A stretch of 64,000 bases of DNA from positions 30,118 through 94,117 of the forward strand of contig JAGCVX010000028.1 of NCBI GenBank assembly GCA_017962145.1. The letters run 5' to 3'. The position numbers were made by a program, and so were the translations under genes. Below, one piece after another: positions 35,455 through 44,783 of this stretch. Under the pieces are notes generated by a model. The model ran no database searches, was not told the origin of the DNA, and saw only the letters and a list, made by a program, of their open reading frames with translations. Origin of the DNA: Clostridiales bacterium (lineage in GTDB: Bacteria > Bacillota > Clostridia > Saccharofermentanales > Saccharofermentanaceae). How positions within the stretch are numbered: position 1 is the stretch's first letter; each line of letters opens with the position of its first letter.

Positions 35455-36309
35455 ATGATCTGCGTAACGGATATTTCGAAAAGCTTTGGCAGCAAGAAAG
35501 TGCTCGACGATATCTCTTTTTCTGTAGAAGACGGAGAGATCTTTGGTCTTTTGGGACCGTCCGGCGCGGGCAAGACGACTTTGATCCGTATTCTGACCGG
35601 CCAGTTGAAGTTTGAGTCAGGGGATGCGATGGTCATGGGCAAGCGTGTGTCGCAGCTTTCCGGTGCGGATAAAAAGAGCTTTGGTGTCATGATGGATGAC
35701 TTCGGTCTTTATGAGAGAATGAGCTGCTACCAGAACCTGCGCGTGTTCGCGGATATTTACGGCGTGGATGATCAGGCGATCGATACGGTGCTTTCGGAAG
35801 TAGATCTGGAAGACGCGAAGAAAAAGCCCGTCAATAAATTAAGTAAGGGCATGAAGGAAAGACTTCGTCTGGCTCGTGCACTTTTGTCGAGACCGAAAGT
35901 ACTGTTCCTGGATGAGCCGACGAGCGGCCTGGATCCGCAGACGGCCAATGAGATCCACGAGATCATTATAAAGAGAAAAGACGCGGGCACGATCATTTTC
36001 CTGACGACCCATAACATGACGGAAGCAGAAAAACTTTGTGATCATCTGGTGCTTTTAAATGAAGGAAAGATCGTCGAGAGCGGCGCGCCGAAAGAGATGT
36101 GCCTCCGCTACGACCACCAGAAGAGTATCGAGGTTCAGATGAAGGACGGACAGATGGTCGAGCTTCCGATGGGAAGAGAAAATGCGATCGAGACCGCAGA
36201 AAAGATCGCGGCATTTCTAAGAGACGGAAAACTGTCAACGATCCACTCGAAGGAGCCGAATCTGGAAACGGTATTTATGGAACTGACCGGCCGCAAGCTG
36301 GAGATGTGA
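35455..36309 (+). CDS. ABC transporter ATP-binding protein
   Basis: 284 aa. Walker A LLGPSGAGKTTLIRIL, signature LSKGMKERLRLAR, Walker B VLFLDEPTSGLD and switch His in TTHNMTEAEKLC. A C-terminal extension of about 70 residues is of the type seen in ABC-2 exporters. First gene of a four-gene set: ATPase, permease, LytTR, DUF3021. Its ribosome site lies in a hairpin. Confidence 0.9.
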   Translation: MICVTDISKSFGSKKVLDDISFSVEDGEIFGLLGPSGAGKTTLIRILTGQLKFESGDAMVMGKRVSQLSGADKKSFGVMMDDFGLYERMSCYQNLRVFADIYGVDDQAIDTVLSEVDLEDAKKKPVNKLSKGMKERLRLARALLSRPKVLFLDEPTSGLDPQTANEIHEIIIKRKDAGTIIFLTTHNMTEAEKLCDHLVLLNEGKIVESGAPKEMCLRYDHQKSIEVQMKDGQMVELPMGRENAIETAEKIAAFLRDGKLSTIHSKEPNLETVFMELTGRKLEM

Positions 36310-36326
36310 GAAAGGGAGACAGAAAC

Positions 36327-37025
36327 ATGACTGAAGCAAAAGCGATATTTAAAAAGCAGATCCTTGATACGAGAAAGAACCGGGCTGTACTGATCCAGTT
36401 TATTCTTTTCCCGATCATGACCATCGTGATGAGCAATGCGGTGAAAGTGGATGATATGCCTGAGTTTTTCTATCTGAAACTGTTCGGCATCATGTATATG
36501 GCGATGGCGCCGATTACGTCAGTGAGCGCGATCATCTCGGAAGAAAAAGAGAAGGGCACACTTCGCGCGCTGATGATGAGCAACGTCAGCCCCGCTTCCT
36601 ATCTGATTGGTGTCGGCCTTTATGACTTCTTTGCGTGCTTCTGGGGCTCGATGCTGATGAGCCTGGCCTGCGGATTGACCGGAGAGATGTGGAGAGGCTA
36701 TATGGGTGTCATAATGCTCGGTCTTCCGATCTCGATCTTCCTTGGCGCGGCGATCGGGATCATGGCGAAAGACCAGATGTCCGCAACGAGCCTTTCGGTG
36801 CCGATCATGTGTGTCTTTACTTTCCTTCCCATGATGGCCCAGTTCAACGATACCATCGCAAAAGTGGCGAAGTTCTTTTATACACAGCAGCTTTATCTTG
36901 CGCTTGAGGATCTAAATCATGTTAAGATAGATACAGAGGGGATTCTGATCGTTCTTTGCAATGCCGTGCTGATCCTGGGATTCTTTATCCTGGCATTTCG
37001 CAAGGAAGGGATGAATCGAGAGTAA
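36327..37025 (+). CDS. ABC-2 type permease
   Basis: 232 aa. Six membrane helices; the segment ISEEKEKGTLRALMMSNVSPASYLIGVGLYD after helix 2 is the usual ABC-2 coupling region. Start at 36327 behind AAAGGGAGAC, 17 bases after the ATPase stop. Together they probably export a peptide, lipid or drug. Controlled, in many relatives, by the LytTR protein that follows. Confidence 0.85.
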   Translation: MTEAKAIFKKQILDTRKNRAVLIQFILFPIMTIVMSNAVKVDDMPEFFYLKLFGIMYMAMAPITSVSAIISEEKEKGTLRALMMSNVSPASYLIGVGLYDFFACFWGSMLMSLACGLTGEMWRGYMGVIMLGLPISIFLGAAIGIMAKDQMSATSLSVPIMCVFTFLPMMAQFNDTIAKVAKFFYTQQLYLALEDLNHVKIDTEGILIVLCNAVLILGFFILAFRKEGMNRE

Positions 37026-37047
37026 TTCGAAGGTTAGTGAAAAAGAC

Positions 37048-37488
37048 ATGAAGATATCTTTTGACATCAACCCGGAAAATCCGGAGACCGAGATCCATGT
37101 GACATGCCCTGCGCTTACGCCGGAGGTAGAAAAGCTCATGTCCATGATCCGTGTCCTGGACAGTAAACTCACCGTGAAGAAAGACGGAGAAGTCTTCCTT
37201 CTGGATCTGGGTGAGATACTCTATCTCGAAGCGATGGAAAGAAAATGTTTCGTCTATACGGCCAATGCCGTGTATGAATCGGAAGCCAGATTATATGAGC
37301 TCGAGCAGCAGCTTTCTGCCTCGGGCTTTTTCCGTGTAAGTAAATCCACATTACTTTGCCTCAAGCACATCAAGTCCCTGCGCACCGATCTGAACCGCCG
37401 GATCCGTATCACGATGAATAACGGCGAGCAGATCATCGCGTCGAGGATGTATGCCGACGAACTCCGTGAGCGGCTGGGGATCAAGTAG
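37048..37488 (+). CDS. LytTR-domain transcription regulator
   Basis: 146 aa. A short N-terminal region (1-45) is followed by a LytTR DNA-binding domain (about 50-144; GEVFLLDLGEILYLEAMERK, then FFRVSKSTLLCLKHIKSLR). No receiver domain. LytTR-DUF3021 pairs next to ABC-2 exporters usually form a small self-regulating unit. Confidence 0.9.
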   Translation: MKISFDINPENPETEIHVTCPALTPEVEKLMSMIRVLDSKLTVKKDGEVFLLDLGEILYLEAMERKCFVYTANAVYESEARLYELEQQLSASGFFRVSKSTLLCLKHIKSLRTDLNRRIRITMNNGEQIIASRMYADELRERLGIK

Positions 37489-37509
37489 GGCAGATACGAG
37501 GAGCAAAAG

Positions 37510-38010
37510 ATGGAAAAGAGAACAGGAATTATAGATAAGAAAAGCATAAGTGATTTCGCCTACTGCGTTTGCCTGGCATTTACGATGCAGTGCGTGGTCG
37601 CCACGATCGTTATGTTCATTACTTCGCCTTTCACGGCAGAAGAACAAAGCAGAGTCAGTTCGATCTATGCTACTCCGGGTTTCCTTTCAAAAGAAACGAT
37701 CCTTCAGTTTTTGATCGTGGCTTTGGTTACCGGCGTGATTCGCCATATCTTTATGTCGGACCGGATCGTGAAGATCAGGTCGGTGGCGGCGCGTATAACA
37801 CTGATGTTCGCGTCGATCATTGCTGCGCTGGCGGTGGCGGTCTGGCGGTTCGGATGGTTTCGCGCAGGGTCGGTCGCGGCCTGGCTCGGATTCTGCGTCG
37901 GCGCGATCCCTTGTATCGCGGTCAGTTTCTTCATGGCATATAAGACCGAGTCAAAACAGAATGCGCAGATGAATGAGGCTCTCCGGAAAAAACAGGAAGA
38001 AAAAGAATAA
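37510..38010 (+). CDS. DUF3021 membrane protein
   Basis: 166 aa. Four membrane helices: FAYCVCLAFTMQCVVATIVM, ILQFLIVALVTGVIRHIFM, ITLMFASIIAALAVAVWRF and VAAWLGFCVGAIPCIAVSFF. Followed by a charged tail. This is the partner usually found after LytTR proteins; it may hold them at the membrane. AGGAGCAAAAG lies before the ATG. Confidence 0.85.
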   Translation: MEKRTGIIDKKSISDFAYCVCLAFTMQCVVATIVMFITSPFTAEEQSRVSSIYATPGFLSKETILQFLIVALVTGVIRHIFMSDRIVKIRSVAARITLMFASIIAALAVAVWRFGWFRAGSVAAWLGFCVGAIPCIAVSFFMAYKTESKQNAQMNEALRKKQEEKE

Positions 38011-38105
38011 AAAAATCCTCACGTGGTCACCATTGGGGATGAAATGGTCTAGGCGTGAGGAAGAGGATAATATTATTGCCACGCAAACGGGAGATGTTTG
38101 ATGAC
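38010..38105 (-). ncRNA. Candidate small RNA opposite the DUF3021-AraC gap
   Basis: Minus-strand promoter TTGAAA (38140-38135), 17 bases, TACAAT (38117-38112). About 95 bases on, a hairpin with CCTCACG (38060-38054)/CGTGAGG (38023-38017) and inner ACCATT/AATGGT ends in TTTTTTT (38016-38009 region). No open frame with a ribosome site lies between. Promoter, length and terminator match a small RNA; transcription is not shown. Confidence 0.4.
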
Positions 38106-38226
38106 AATGTAATTGTAGTGTACAAAATCCGTTTTTTCAATTAGAATAGTCCCTGATACTATAACAATATTTCGCGCATGCGATTTATTCTTCATTTCGA
38201 GACGAATGAGGAGAAGGGTCACGAGA

Positions 38227-39114
38227 ATGGATAAATCATTGGAAAATGTGATGGATGTACAGCACGATGAAGTGGAGTTCCCTGTAGCAATCCGCCGAGA
38301 CTGGCTGTCCCACTATCCGAATCTGGAAATCGACAATCACTGGCATGATGAGGTGGAATTTATCCTGATCATGCGCGGAACCATGCGGTGCAGCGTCAAC
38401 GGTGAATGCGTCATCCTTTCACAGGACGAGGGAATCTTCATCAACTCCCGACAGGTACACGACATCCGTTCGGAGAACAAACACGACTGTGATTTTATCC
38501 AGATTCATCTGCATCCGGTCGTGCTCTGCGCGACGAAAGCGATCGAAAACCGGTTTGTGCTTCCGGTCATCGAAAATGACAACTATCCGTTTCAGATATT
38601 AAAACCGGATTTCGACTGGCAAAGAAATATCCTTGATGCCATAGTTCGTGTATACTATATGCGTCATGAGACAACGATGGAACTGGGCGCGCTCGGTCAG
38701 CTTTTTACGATCTGGGAACAGATCTTCCTGCATTCGGGAAAAGTTCCGGCGAAGGTGCGCGAGAGTTCACCGCAGCTGACACAGCTGAAGGCCATGATCT
38801 CTTACATCGCTTCTCATTACAACAGTAGAATCAATCTGGACGATATCCGTGCGGCGGGAAATATGGGTAAGACCAGCTGCTGCCAGCTCTTCCAGAAGTA
38901 CTTAAACCAGACGCCGATCACGTATCTGACGATGTTCCGTCTGCGTAAGGGCGCAGAGCTGCTGGCACAGACCGATATGCCGATCGTGGAGATCTCTTAC
39001 GAAGTAGGATTTTCCGGCGCCAGTTACTTTGCCGAGGCATTTAAAAAACACATGGGTGAGATGCCCAGTGAGTACAGAAAAAAGTACAGACGTATCAGTG
39101 AGGAAAGACGATGA
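38227..39114 (+). CDS. AraC-family transcription regulator
   Basis: 295 aa. An N-terminal cupin-like sensor domain (NHWHDEVEFILIMRGTM, ILSQDEGIFINSRQVHDIRS) is followed by two HTH motifs at the C-terminus (INLDDIRAAGNMGKTSCCQLFQK and MPIVEISYEVGFSGASYFAEAFKKHMGEMPSEYRK). The ATG at 38227 follows AAGGG; the ATG at 38206 has no ribosome site. It overlaps the DUF6472 gene by 4 bases, so it is part of the operon with the ABC exporter, which it may control. Confidence 0.9.
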   Translation: MDKSLENVMDVQHDEVEFPVAIRRDWLSHYPNLEIDNHWHDEVEFILIMRGTMRCSVNGECVILSQDEGIFINSRQVHDIRSENKHDCDFIQIHLHPVVLCATKAIENRFVLPVIENDNYPFQILKPDFDWQRNILDAIVRVYYMRHETTMELGALGQLFTIWEQIFLHSGKVPAKVRESSPQLTQLKAMISYIASHYNSRINLDDIRAAGNMGKTSCCQLFQKYLNQTPITYLTMFRLRKGAELLAQTDMPIVEISYEVGFSGASYFAEAFKKHMGEMPSEYRKKYRRISEERR

Positions 39115-39284
39115 GCGATTGCGAAAGATGCTCAAACTACATATACGATGACGAAGCAGGCGCGTATTTCTGTGAGGCGCCGATCGATCAGGATGCCTGG
39201 GAGCGCCTGATGGGCGGCAACCAGAAGTCCTGCCCGTATTACATCGAAGATGGGGAGTATAAGACAGTAAATAAGCAGATATGA
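39111..39284 (+). CDS. DUF6472-like Cys-rich small protein
   Basis: 57 aa. Starts at ATG overlapping the araC stop (ATGA) and ends overlapping the next ATG in the same way, so it is coupled on both sides. C4 and C7 (SDCERCSNYIYDDEAG), C21 (YFCEAPI) and C41 (SCPYY) suggest a small metal-binding fold. Similar proteins occur singly in Clostridia as DUF6472. Function unknown. Confidence 0.8.
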   Translation: MSDCERCSNYIYDDEAGAYFCEAPIDQDAWERLMGGNQKSCPYYIEDGEYKTVNKQI

Positions 39285-41044
39285 AAAAGAAGTACCGAGA
39301 GATATTTAAAGAGTTCCGTCCCTATCGGAAAGAGTTCATCCTGGGCCCGGCCGCGAAGCTTTTTGAGGCGATCCTGGAACTGATATTGCCGATCCTGATG
39401 GGACGGATCGTAGATACCGGGTTTTCTTCGGACAGCCGTGGGTATATCGCTAGAACCGCCCTGCTTATGTTTGCCATGGCCGCGATGGGTCTTGCCGCCG
39501 CGATCGTCTGCCAGTACTGTGCGGCGCGTGCATGCTCGGGTGTCGGCGCGAGACTTCGTGACCGCCTTCTTACCAAGGTCAATTCCCTTACCGTCGCCCA
39601 GCAGGAAAAGTGCGGTGTTTCTTTTCTCAACGTCGCGATGACTTCGGATGTCAATCAGGTCTCCACGGGTGTGTCGATGTTTATCCGACTGGTATTCCGT
39701 GCGCCGTTTATTACGGTAGGCGGTATCGTGATGGCACTCCTTTTAGATGCGCCGATGTCGATCGTGATCGGAGTCGGTTCTGCGCTTTTCCTGATCACGC
39801 TTTTGTCGATCATCCGCGTGACTTTCCTTCGATATAAAGTCGTCCAGCAGAAACTTGACGGTATCAGCCGCGTCGTAAATGAGCGCTTGTCCGGTATCCG
39901 TGTCGTACGTGCATTCTCCCGCGAAAAGCACCATCAGGATGCAACCGACGAAGCAAGTGAGATCTACGCGCAGGAGACGATCTCGGTCGCGCGCTACTCG
40001 GCGCTTCTTCGTCCGATCACGATCCTGATCATGAACTCGGCGGTCGTCCTGGTACTTTGGGTCGGCGGTTACCGAATCGACAGCGGAATCCTGACGACCG
40101 GCATGCTGCTGACATTTATTAACTACATCTTCAGTATCTTCGACGAGCTCAACAAGCTCGGAAATCTCGTAGTCATCTTCTCGCGTTCTTTCGTTTCGGC
40201 GGAAAGAATCGAGGGCGTGCTCGAACTGACTCCGGAAAGACGCGAGCCGGAAACGGGCGCGGATGCAGAAGACCACGATGACAAAGCGATCGTGAAGTGG
40301 AAAAATGTATCGTTCTCGTACCTTTCGGATAAGGAAGATTCAGAAGAATATTACGCACTCAAAGATGTTTCCTTCGAGCTTCGAAAAGGAGAAAAACTGG
40401 GCATCATCGGAACGACCGGTTCCGGTAAATCGACGATCATCGCTCTTCTTCTGCGCCTTTACGATATCCAGAAAGGTCATATCTATGTTGACGGCAAATC
40501 GATCGCGGCACTTGATGACCGTACGCTCCGTGACAAGATGGCGCCGGTCTTCCAGACCACGTCTCTCTTTGAAGGCACGATCCGCGATAACCTCAATTTA
40601 GGAAGAAAAGAACCGCTCTCGGAAGAGGAATTGAAGGCTCGCTGTGAAGTGGCGCAGGCCTGGGATTTCATCTGTGAAAAGGGTGGACCGGACGCGCGCG
40701 TCGAACCGAAGGGAAAGAACTTTTCCGGAGGCCAGAGACAGCGCCTTTCGATCGCAAGAGCTCTCTGCACAGACAGTGAGATCCTGCTGCTTGACGATGC
40801 GACAGCGGCACTTGATAAAGATACATCCGCGCGCTTTTCCGCGGCGCTTTCTGAACATGCGAAGAAACATCAGAGAACGATCGTCGAGATCTCATCAAAG
40901 ATCAACGAGATCGCCGATTCCGACTGGATCATCGTACTCGATAACGGTGCCGTAGTCGGTCAGGGCAAGCACGATGCCCTTCTGAATGAATGCGAAGCGT
41001 ATGCACGCATCGCCCAGTCTCAAGAGATGGGAGGTGTGGAGTAA
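39281..41044 (+). CDS. ABC exporter half-transporter, degenerate ATP site
   Basis: 587 aa. Six membrane helices (about 15-305) precede a nucleotide-binding domain with Walker A GTTGSGKST and signature FSGGQRQRLSIARAL. The Walker B end reads LLLDDATAALD, with Asp where the catalytic Glu should be. The switch His is absent (VEISSKINEI). This is the degenerate partner in heterodimeric exporters such as BmrC/D or TM287/288; its intact signature serves the partner's active site. Substrate unknown. Confidence 0.9.
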   Translation: MKKKYREIFKEFRPYRKEFILGPAAKLFEAILELILPILMGRIVDTGFSSDSRGYIARTALLMFAMAAMGLAAAIVCQYCAARACSGVGARLRDRLLTKVNSLTVAQQEKCGVSFLNVAMTSDVNQVSTGVSMFIRLVFRAPFITVGGIVMALLLDAPMSIVIGVGSALFLITLLSIIRVTFLRYKVVQQKLDGISRVVNERLSGIRVVRAFSREKHHQDATDEASEIYAQETISVARYSALLRPITILIMNSAVVLVLWVGGYRIDSGILTTGMLLTFINYIFSIFDELNKLGNLVVIFSRSFVSAERIEGVLELTPERREPETGADAEDHDDKAIVKWKNVSFSYLSDKEDSEEYYALKDVSFELRKGEKLGIIGTTGSGKSTIIALLLRLYDIQKGHIYVDGKSIAALDDRTLRDKMAPVFQTTSLFEGTIRDNLNLGRKEPLSEEELKARCEVAQAWDFICEKGGPDARVEPKGKNFSGGQRQRLSIARALCTDSEILLLDDATAALDKDTSARFSAALSEHAKKHQRTIVEISSKINEIADSDWIIVLDNGAVVGQGKHDALLNECEAYARIAQSQEMGGVE

Positions 41045-42786
41045 TGGCAAAAGATTCGATGCTCAGCGGCATGGGTAACCTGAATCCGGATGCAGCGAAG
41101 ATGTCCGACGGAAAGAGTAAGATCTCGCTTAAGGATCTGACTGCGCTTCTGCGTTTTACCGGCACATCCAAGATCTCCATCATCCTTCTGATCCTGGCAG
41201 CGGTCTTAAGCGGAGGGCTTCAGGTCGTCGCTCCGTACTTTATGGGTATCACGGTCGATACTATGGGCGAAGCGGGATCGGTCGATTTTACTTTCCTCGG
41301 AAAGCGCGCCATGATCCTTCTTTGCATGTACCTTCTGGCCGCGCTCTTTACTTGGGTGGTCAGTTATTTTGCCAATGTCGTCGCGGCAAAGACGGCGCAG
41401 GAAGTACGCCGTGCACTTTCTTTGAAGCTGACAAAGCTTCCGGTTTCTTTCTACGACACGCACCCGCAGGGTGACACGGCCGCGCATTTCATCAACGATG
41501 CCGATGCGATCTCGGAAGGTATGCTGCAGGGACTTTTGAATCTCTTTACCGTTCTCGTGACGATCCTCGGCACGATCGGATTTATGGTCTTCATCAGCTG
41601 GAAGATGGCACTCATCATCCTGCCGATGGCGGTCCTCATGATCTGGTCCGCAACGACCATCGCAAAGAAAACAACGAAGTACTTTAAGAGCCAGCAGAGC
41701 CTTGTCGGATCCATCTCCGGCGATGTAGAAGAAAACCTCTACGGAAGAAAAGAAATCAAGGCATTCGGCTGCGAAGAAAAGTTCCTTAATTCCTTCCGCG
41801 AAAAGAACGACAAGCTCAACAAGTCCTCGGTAACGGCACAGTTTGCTTCGTCGCTTCCGAATCCGGTCACACGTTTTGTAGACAGCACAACGTATATCCT
41901 TATCGGTGCGCTCGGTGTGTGGATCGGAGGACTGACGGCCGGAAATATCATGACCTTTATTCTTTACTGGAAGAACTTCAGTAAGCCGATCAACGACCTG
42001 ACCAATATCACGACGCAGGTCATGGCGGCCTTTGCATCTCTGGGAAGAGTATTCGCGATCCTCGATCTGCCGGAAGAAAGCGATGACGCAGAAGGCGCAA
42101 AAGGAACCATAGAAAAGAACGAAAATGAATCAGTTCAGGGCGAAGTGCTTTTCGAGCATGTGACTTTCGGGTATACTCCTGACAAGAAGATCTTCGACGA
42201 CTTCAGTCTCCGGGTCGAACCGGGTCAGAAGGTGGCCATTATCGGACCGACGGGATGCGGCAAGACCACACTCATGAACCTGCTGATGCGTTTCTATGAA
42301 CCGGATGAAGGTCGGATCCTCATCGACGGAAAAGATATCCGCGAGATGCCGAGATCCGAGCTGAGACACCGCTTCGGCATGGTGCTTCAGGAAACATGGC
42401 TTCTGGAAAGATCCATCCGCGACAACATCGCGTACGGACGACCGGATGCCACGGACGAAGAGGTCATCGCGGCGGCCAAGGCGGCTCGTGCGCACGGCTT
42501 CATCAAGCGTCTGCCGGAAGGATATGATACGGTTCCGGGAAAGGATATCTCCCTTTCCGAAGGACAAAAGCAGCTTTTGTGTATCGCGAGAGTGCTTCTG
42601 ATGGATCCGGGACTTCTGATCCTCGATGAGGCGACGAGTGCCGTCGATACCCTGACCGAAAAGCGTATCGTCGAGGCCTTCGATAACATGACACGCGGGC
42701 GAACCGGATTCATCATCGCCCACCGCCTGTCAACGATCGCGGGAGCCGATCAGGTCATCACGCTCGGGAAGGCGAAAAAACCATAA
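41044..42786 (+). CDS. ABC exporter half-transporter, catalytic ATP site
   Basis: 580 aa. Starts at the ATG in TAATG, overlapping the previous stop. Six membrane helices follow, then Walker A GPTGCGKTTLMN, Walker B LLILDEATSAVD (catalytic Glu present) and the switch His in IIAHRLST. The signature is a variant, LSEGQKQLLCIARV. It forms the consensus site with the partner's signature. Likely multidrug or lipid export. Followed by a strong terminator. Confidence 0.92.
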   Translation: MAKDSMLSGMGNLNPDAAKMSDGKSKISLKDLTALLRFTGTSKISIILLILAAVLSGGLQVVAPYFMGITVDTMGEAGSVDFTFLGKRAMILLCMYLLAALFTWVVSYFANVVAAKTAQEVRRALSLKLTKLPVSFYDTHPQGDTAAHFINDADAISEGMLQGLLNLFTVLVTILGTIGFMVFISWKMALIILPMAVLMIWSATTIAKKTTKYFKSQQSLVGSISGDVEENLYGRKEIKAFGCEEKFLNSFREKNDKLNKSSVTAQFASSLPNPVTRFVDSTTYILIGALGVWIGGLTAGNIMTFILYWKNFSKPINDLTNITTQVMAAFASLGRVFAILDLPEESDDAEGAKGTIEKNENESVQGEVLFEHVTFGYTPDKKIFDDFSLRVEPGQKVAIIGPTGCGKTTLMNLLMRFYEPDEGRILIDGKDIREMPRSELRHRFGMVLQETWLLERSIRDNIAYGRPDATDEEVIAAAKAARAHGFIKRLPEGYDTVPGKDISLSEGQKQLLCIARVLLMDPGLLILDEATSAVDTLTEKRIVEAFDNMTRGRTGFIIAHRLSTIAGADQVITLGKAKKP

Positions 42787-42798
42787 TAAACACCCAAA

Positions 42799-42827
42799 GG
42801 CGGGCCGTTTTCACGGCTCGCTTTTTT
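42799..42827 (+). terminator. Terminator of the ABC exporter operon
   Basis: GCGGGCCGT (42800-42808) pairs with ACGGCTCGC (42813-42821), then six T. Confidence 0.88.
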
Positions 42828-42891
42828 GATGGTAAAGGAGGGATCATATCTATTAAAAAGGAAAAGAATTTTTATTCGCATTTTCCTTGTT

Positions 42892-42920
42892 TTGACATAG
42901 CATTTCGGCTATACTGTATT
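42892..42920 (+). promoter_or_regulatory. Promoter of the oxaloacetate decarboxylase operon
   Basis: TTGACA (42892-42897), 17 bases, TGTATT (42915-42920). The leader of about 75 bases is A/T-rich and holds AAGGAG before the first gene. Confidence 0.55.
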
Positions 42921-42999
42921 CGGAAAAAGTTGGGTTTTTCGACACCTGTTTTTCCCATAAATCGTTTCAAATTTTTATATATAAGGAGAGGCTCATCGT

Positions 43000-44385
43000 A
43001 TGAAAGTGAACATTACTGAGACCGTTTTGCGTGATGCGAACCAATCGTTGATCGCTACCAGAATGCCGTTTTCGGATTTCGAAGACATTCTGGAGACACT
43101 GGACGACGCGGGTTACTACTCGCTCGAGTGCTGGGGAGGCGCGACATTTGACTCCTGCCTGCGTTACCTCAACGAAGATCCGTGGGAGAGACTGAGAAAG
43201 ATCAAGGCAAAAGTGAAGAAGACTCCGCTTCAGATGCTTCTCCGTGGCCAGAACATCCTCGGCTACAAGCACTATCCGGATGACGTTGTTCGTCTCTTCA
43301 TCAGAAAGTCTGCCGAGAACGGCATGGACATCTTCCGTATCTTCGATGCTCTCAATGATTTCCGTAATATCGAAGTCTGCATTGACGAAGTTAAAAAGTG
43401 CGGCAAGCATGCACAGGGCTGCATCTGCTACACGACCTCTCCTGTACATACACTCGAAAAGTACGTTGAGATGTGCAAAGAACTCGTTGGCATGGGCGTT
43501 GACTCCATCGCGATCAAGGACATGGCAGGTATCTGCTCTCCGAAGGAAGCTTATGATCTCGTAAAGGCGATCAAGGATGCTAATATTTCCGTTCCGCTTT
43601 TCTTCCATACTCACCACACAACCGGCATGGGCCCGATGACTCTCATGAAGGCAATCGAAGCCGGTGTTGATGGTATTGACTGTGCGATCTCCTCTTTCGC
43701 AGGTGGTACATCCCAGCCTTGCACAGAGACGATGGCATACACCATGGGTCAGTTCGGTTATGAGTCCGGTCTGGATACAGATCTGCTCAAGAAGATCGCT
43801 GATTACTTCGTTCCTGTAAGAAAGAAGTTCCTCGACAACGGTACACTCAATCCTACCGTTATGGGTATCAAGGCTGACATCCTCAAGTATCAGGTTCCGG
43901 GCGGCATGCTCTCTAACATGATCGCAAACCTCAAGGATATGAACGCTCTCGATAAGTTCGACGAAGCTCTCGCTGAGATTCCTGCAGTACGTAAGGATAT
44001 GGGTTATCCGCCGCTCGTTACACCTCTTTCCCAGATGGTTGGTAACCAGGCTGTTCAGAACGTTCTCCTCGGCGAGCGTTACAAGAACATCTCCAAGGAG
44101 ATCAAGGCTTATCTCCGTGGAGAATACGGCAGAGCTCCGGGCGAAGTAAACCAGGAACTCATCGACAGATGCTGGAAGCCGGAAGAAATCGTAAAGGGCA
44201 GATTTGCAGATACCCTTGAGCCGGCTTTTGAAAAGACAAAGGCAGAACTCGGCAAGCGTGCCCGTTCTGACGAGGATGTCCTCTCCTACATCGCTTTCCC
44301 GCAGGTAGCCGAGAAGTATTTCGATTATCGTGAAGAGCAGGAGAGCAACACCGTGAACTACACGATCGAGAAGAAGGAGGATTGA
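43000..44385 (+). CDS. oadA: Oxaloacetate decarboxylase alpha subunit (carboxyltransferase)
   Basis: 461 aa. Moves CO2 from oxaloacetate to biotin. TIM barrel with NITETVLRDANQSLIATRMP, ECWGGATFDSCLRYL, QMLLRGQNILGYKHYPDDVV, FHTHHTTGMG (metal His pair) and GTSQPCTETMAY, then the PYC/OADA domain. There is no biotin domain at the C-terminus; it is encoded apart at 44784. First gene of the operon with gamma, carrier and beta genes. A pyruvate carboxylase B role is possible, but the sodium-pump beta gene decides for decarboxylase. Confidence 0.93.
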   Translation: MKVNITETVLRDANQSLIATRMPFSDFEDILETLDDAGYYSLECWGGATFDSCLRYLNEDPWERLRKIKAKVKKTPLQMLLRGQNILGYKHYPDDVVRLFIRKSAENGMDIFRIFDALNDFRNIEVCIDEVKKCGKHAQGCICYTTSPVHTLEKYVEMCKELVGMGVDSIAIKDMAGICSPKEAYDLVKAIKDANISVPLFFHTHHTTGMGPMTLMKAIEAGVDGIDCAISSFAGGTSQPCTETMAYTMGQFGYESGLDTDLLKKIADYFVPVRKKFLDNGTLNPTVMGIKADILKYQVPGGMLSNMIANLKDMNALDKFDEALAEIPAVRKDMGYPPLVTPLSQMVGNQAVQNVLLGERYKNISKEIKAYLRGEYGRAPGEVNQELIDRCWKPEEIVKGRFADTLEPAFEKTKAELGKRARSDEDVLSYIAFPQVAEKYFDYREEQESNTVNYTIEKKED

Positions 44386-44390
44386 TCTTC

Positions 44391-44768
44391 ATGAATCCTA
44401 CATTAGTCACGCTTTCCGTAGAAGACGGACTGAGACAGTATGGTGCGGGCGAAGCACTTGGCGTTGCGCTCTTTACGTGGGCGATCGTTTTTGCCGTTCT
44501 CTTCATTATCTTTGTCTGCATCCGTATCTTCGGCGCAATCGTCGGTTCCGCTTCTAAGAAACCGGCTGAGGCACCGGCTGCGAAAACTCCTGCACCGGCA
44601 GCTCCTGTAGTAGAAGATAAAGGCGAGGAGTTCTCTTCCGGCTCTCTGAAACTCAAGGGCTGCGATGAGAAAACTGCTGCCATGATCATGGCCATCGTCA
44701 GCGACAACACCGGTATCCCGCTCAATGAACTGATTTTCAAGTCCATTACGCTGGTAGAAGAAAAGTAA
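44391..44768 (+). CDS. oadG: Oxaloacetate decarboxylase gamma chain (OadG)
   Basis: 125 aa. One membrane helix (about 22-45, ALFTWAIVFAVLFIIFVCI), an Ala/Pro-rich linker and a C-terminal domain. It holds the alpha subunit to the beta subunit. AAGGAGGATTGATCTTC precedes the ATG. Confidence 0.85.
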   Translation: MNPTLVTLSVEDGLRQYGAGEALGVALFTWAIVFAVLFIIFVCIRIFGAIVGSASKKPAEAPAAKTPAPAAPVVEDKGEEFSSGSLKLKGCDEKTAAMIMAIVSDNTGIPLNELIFKSITLVEEK

Positions 44769-44783
44769 AGGAGAGACGCCAAA

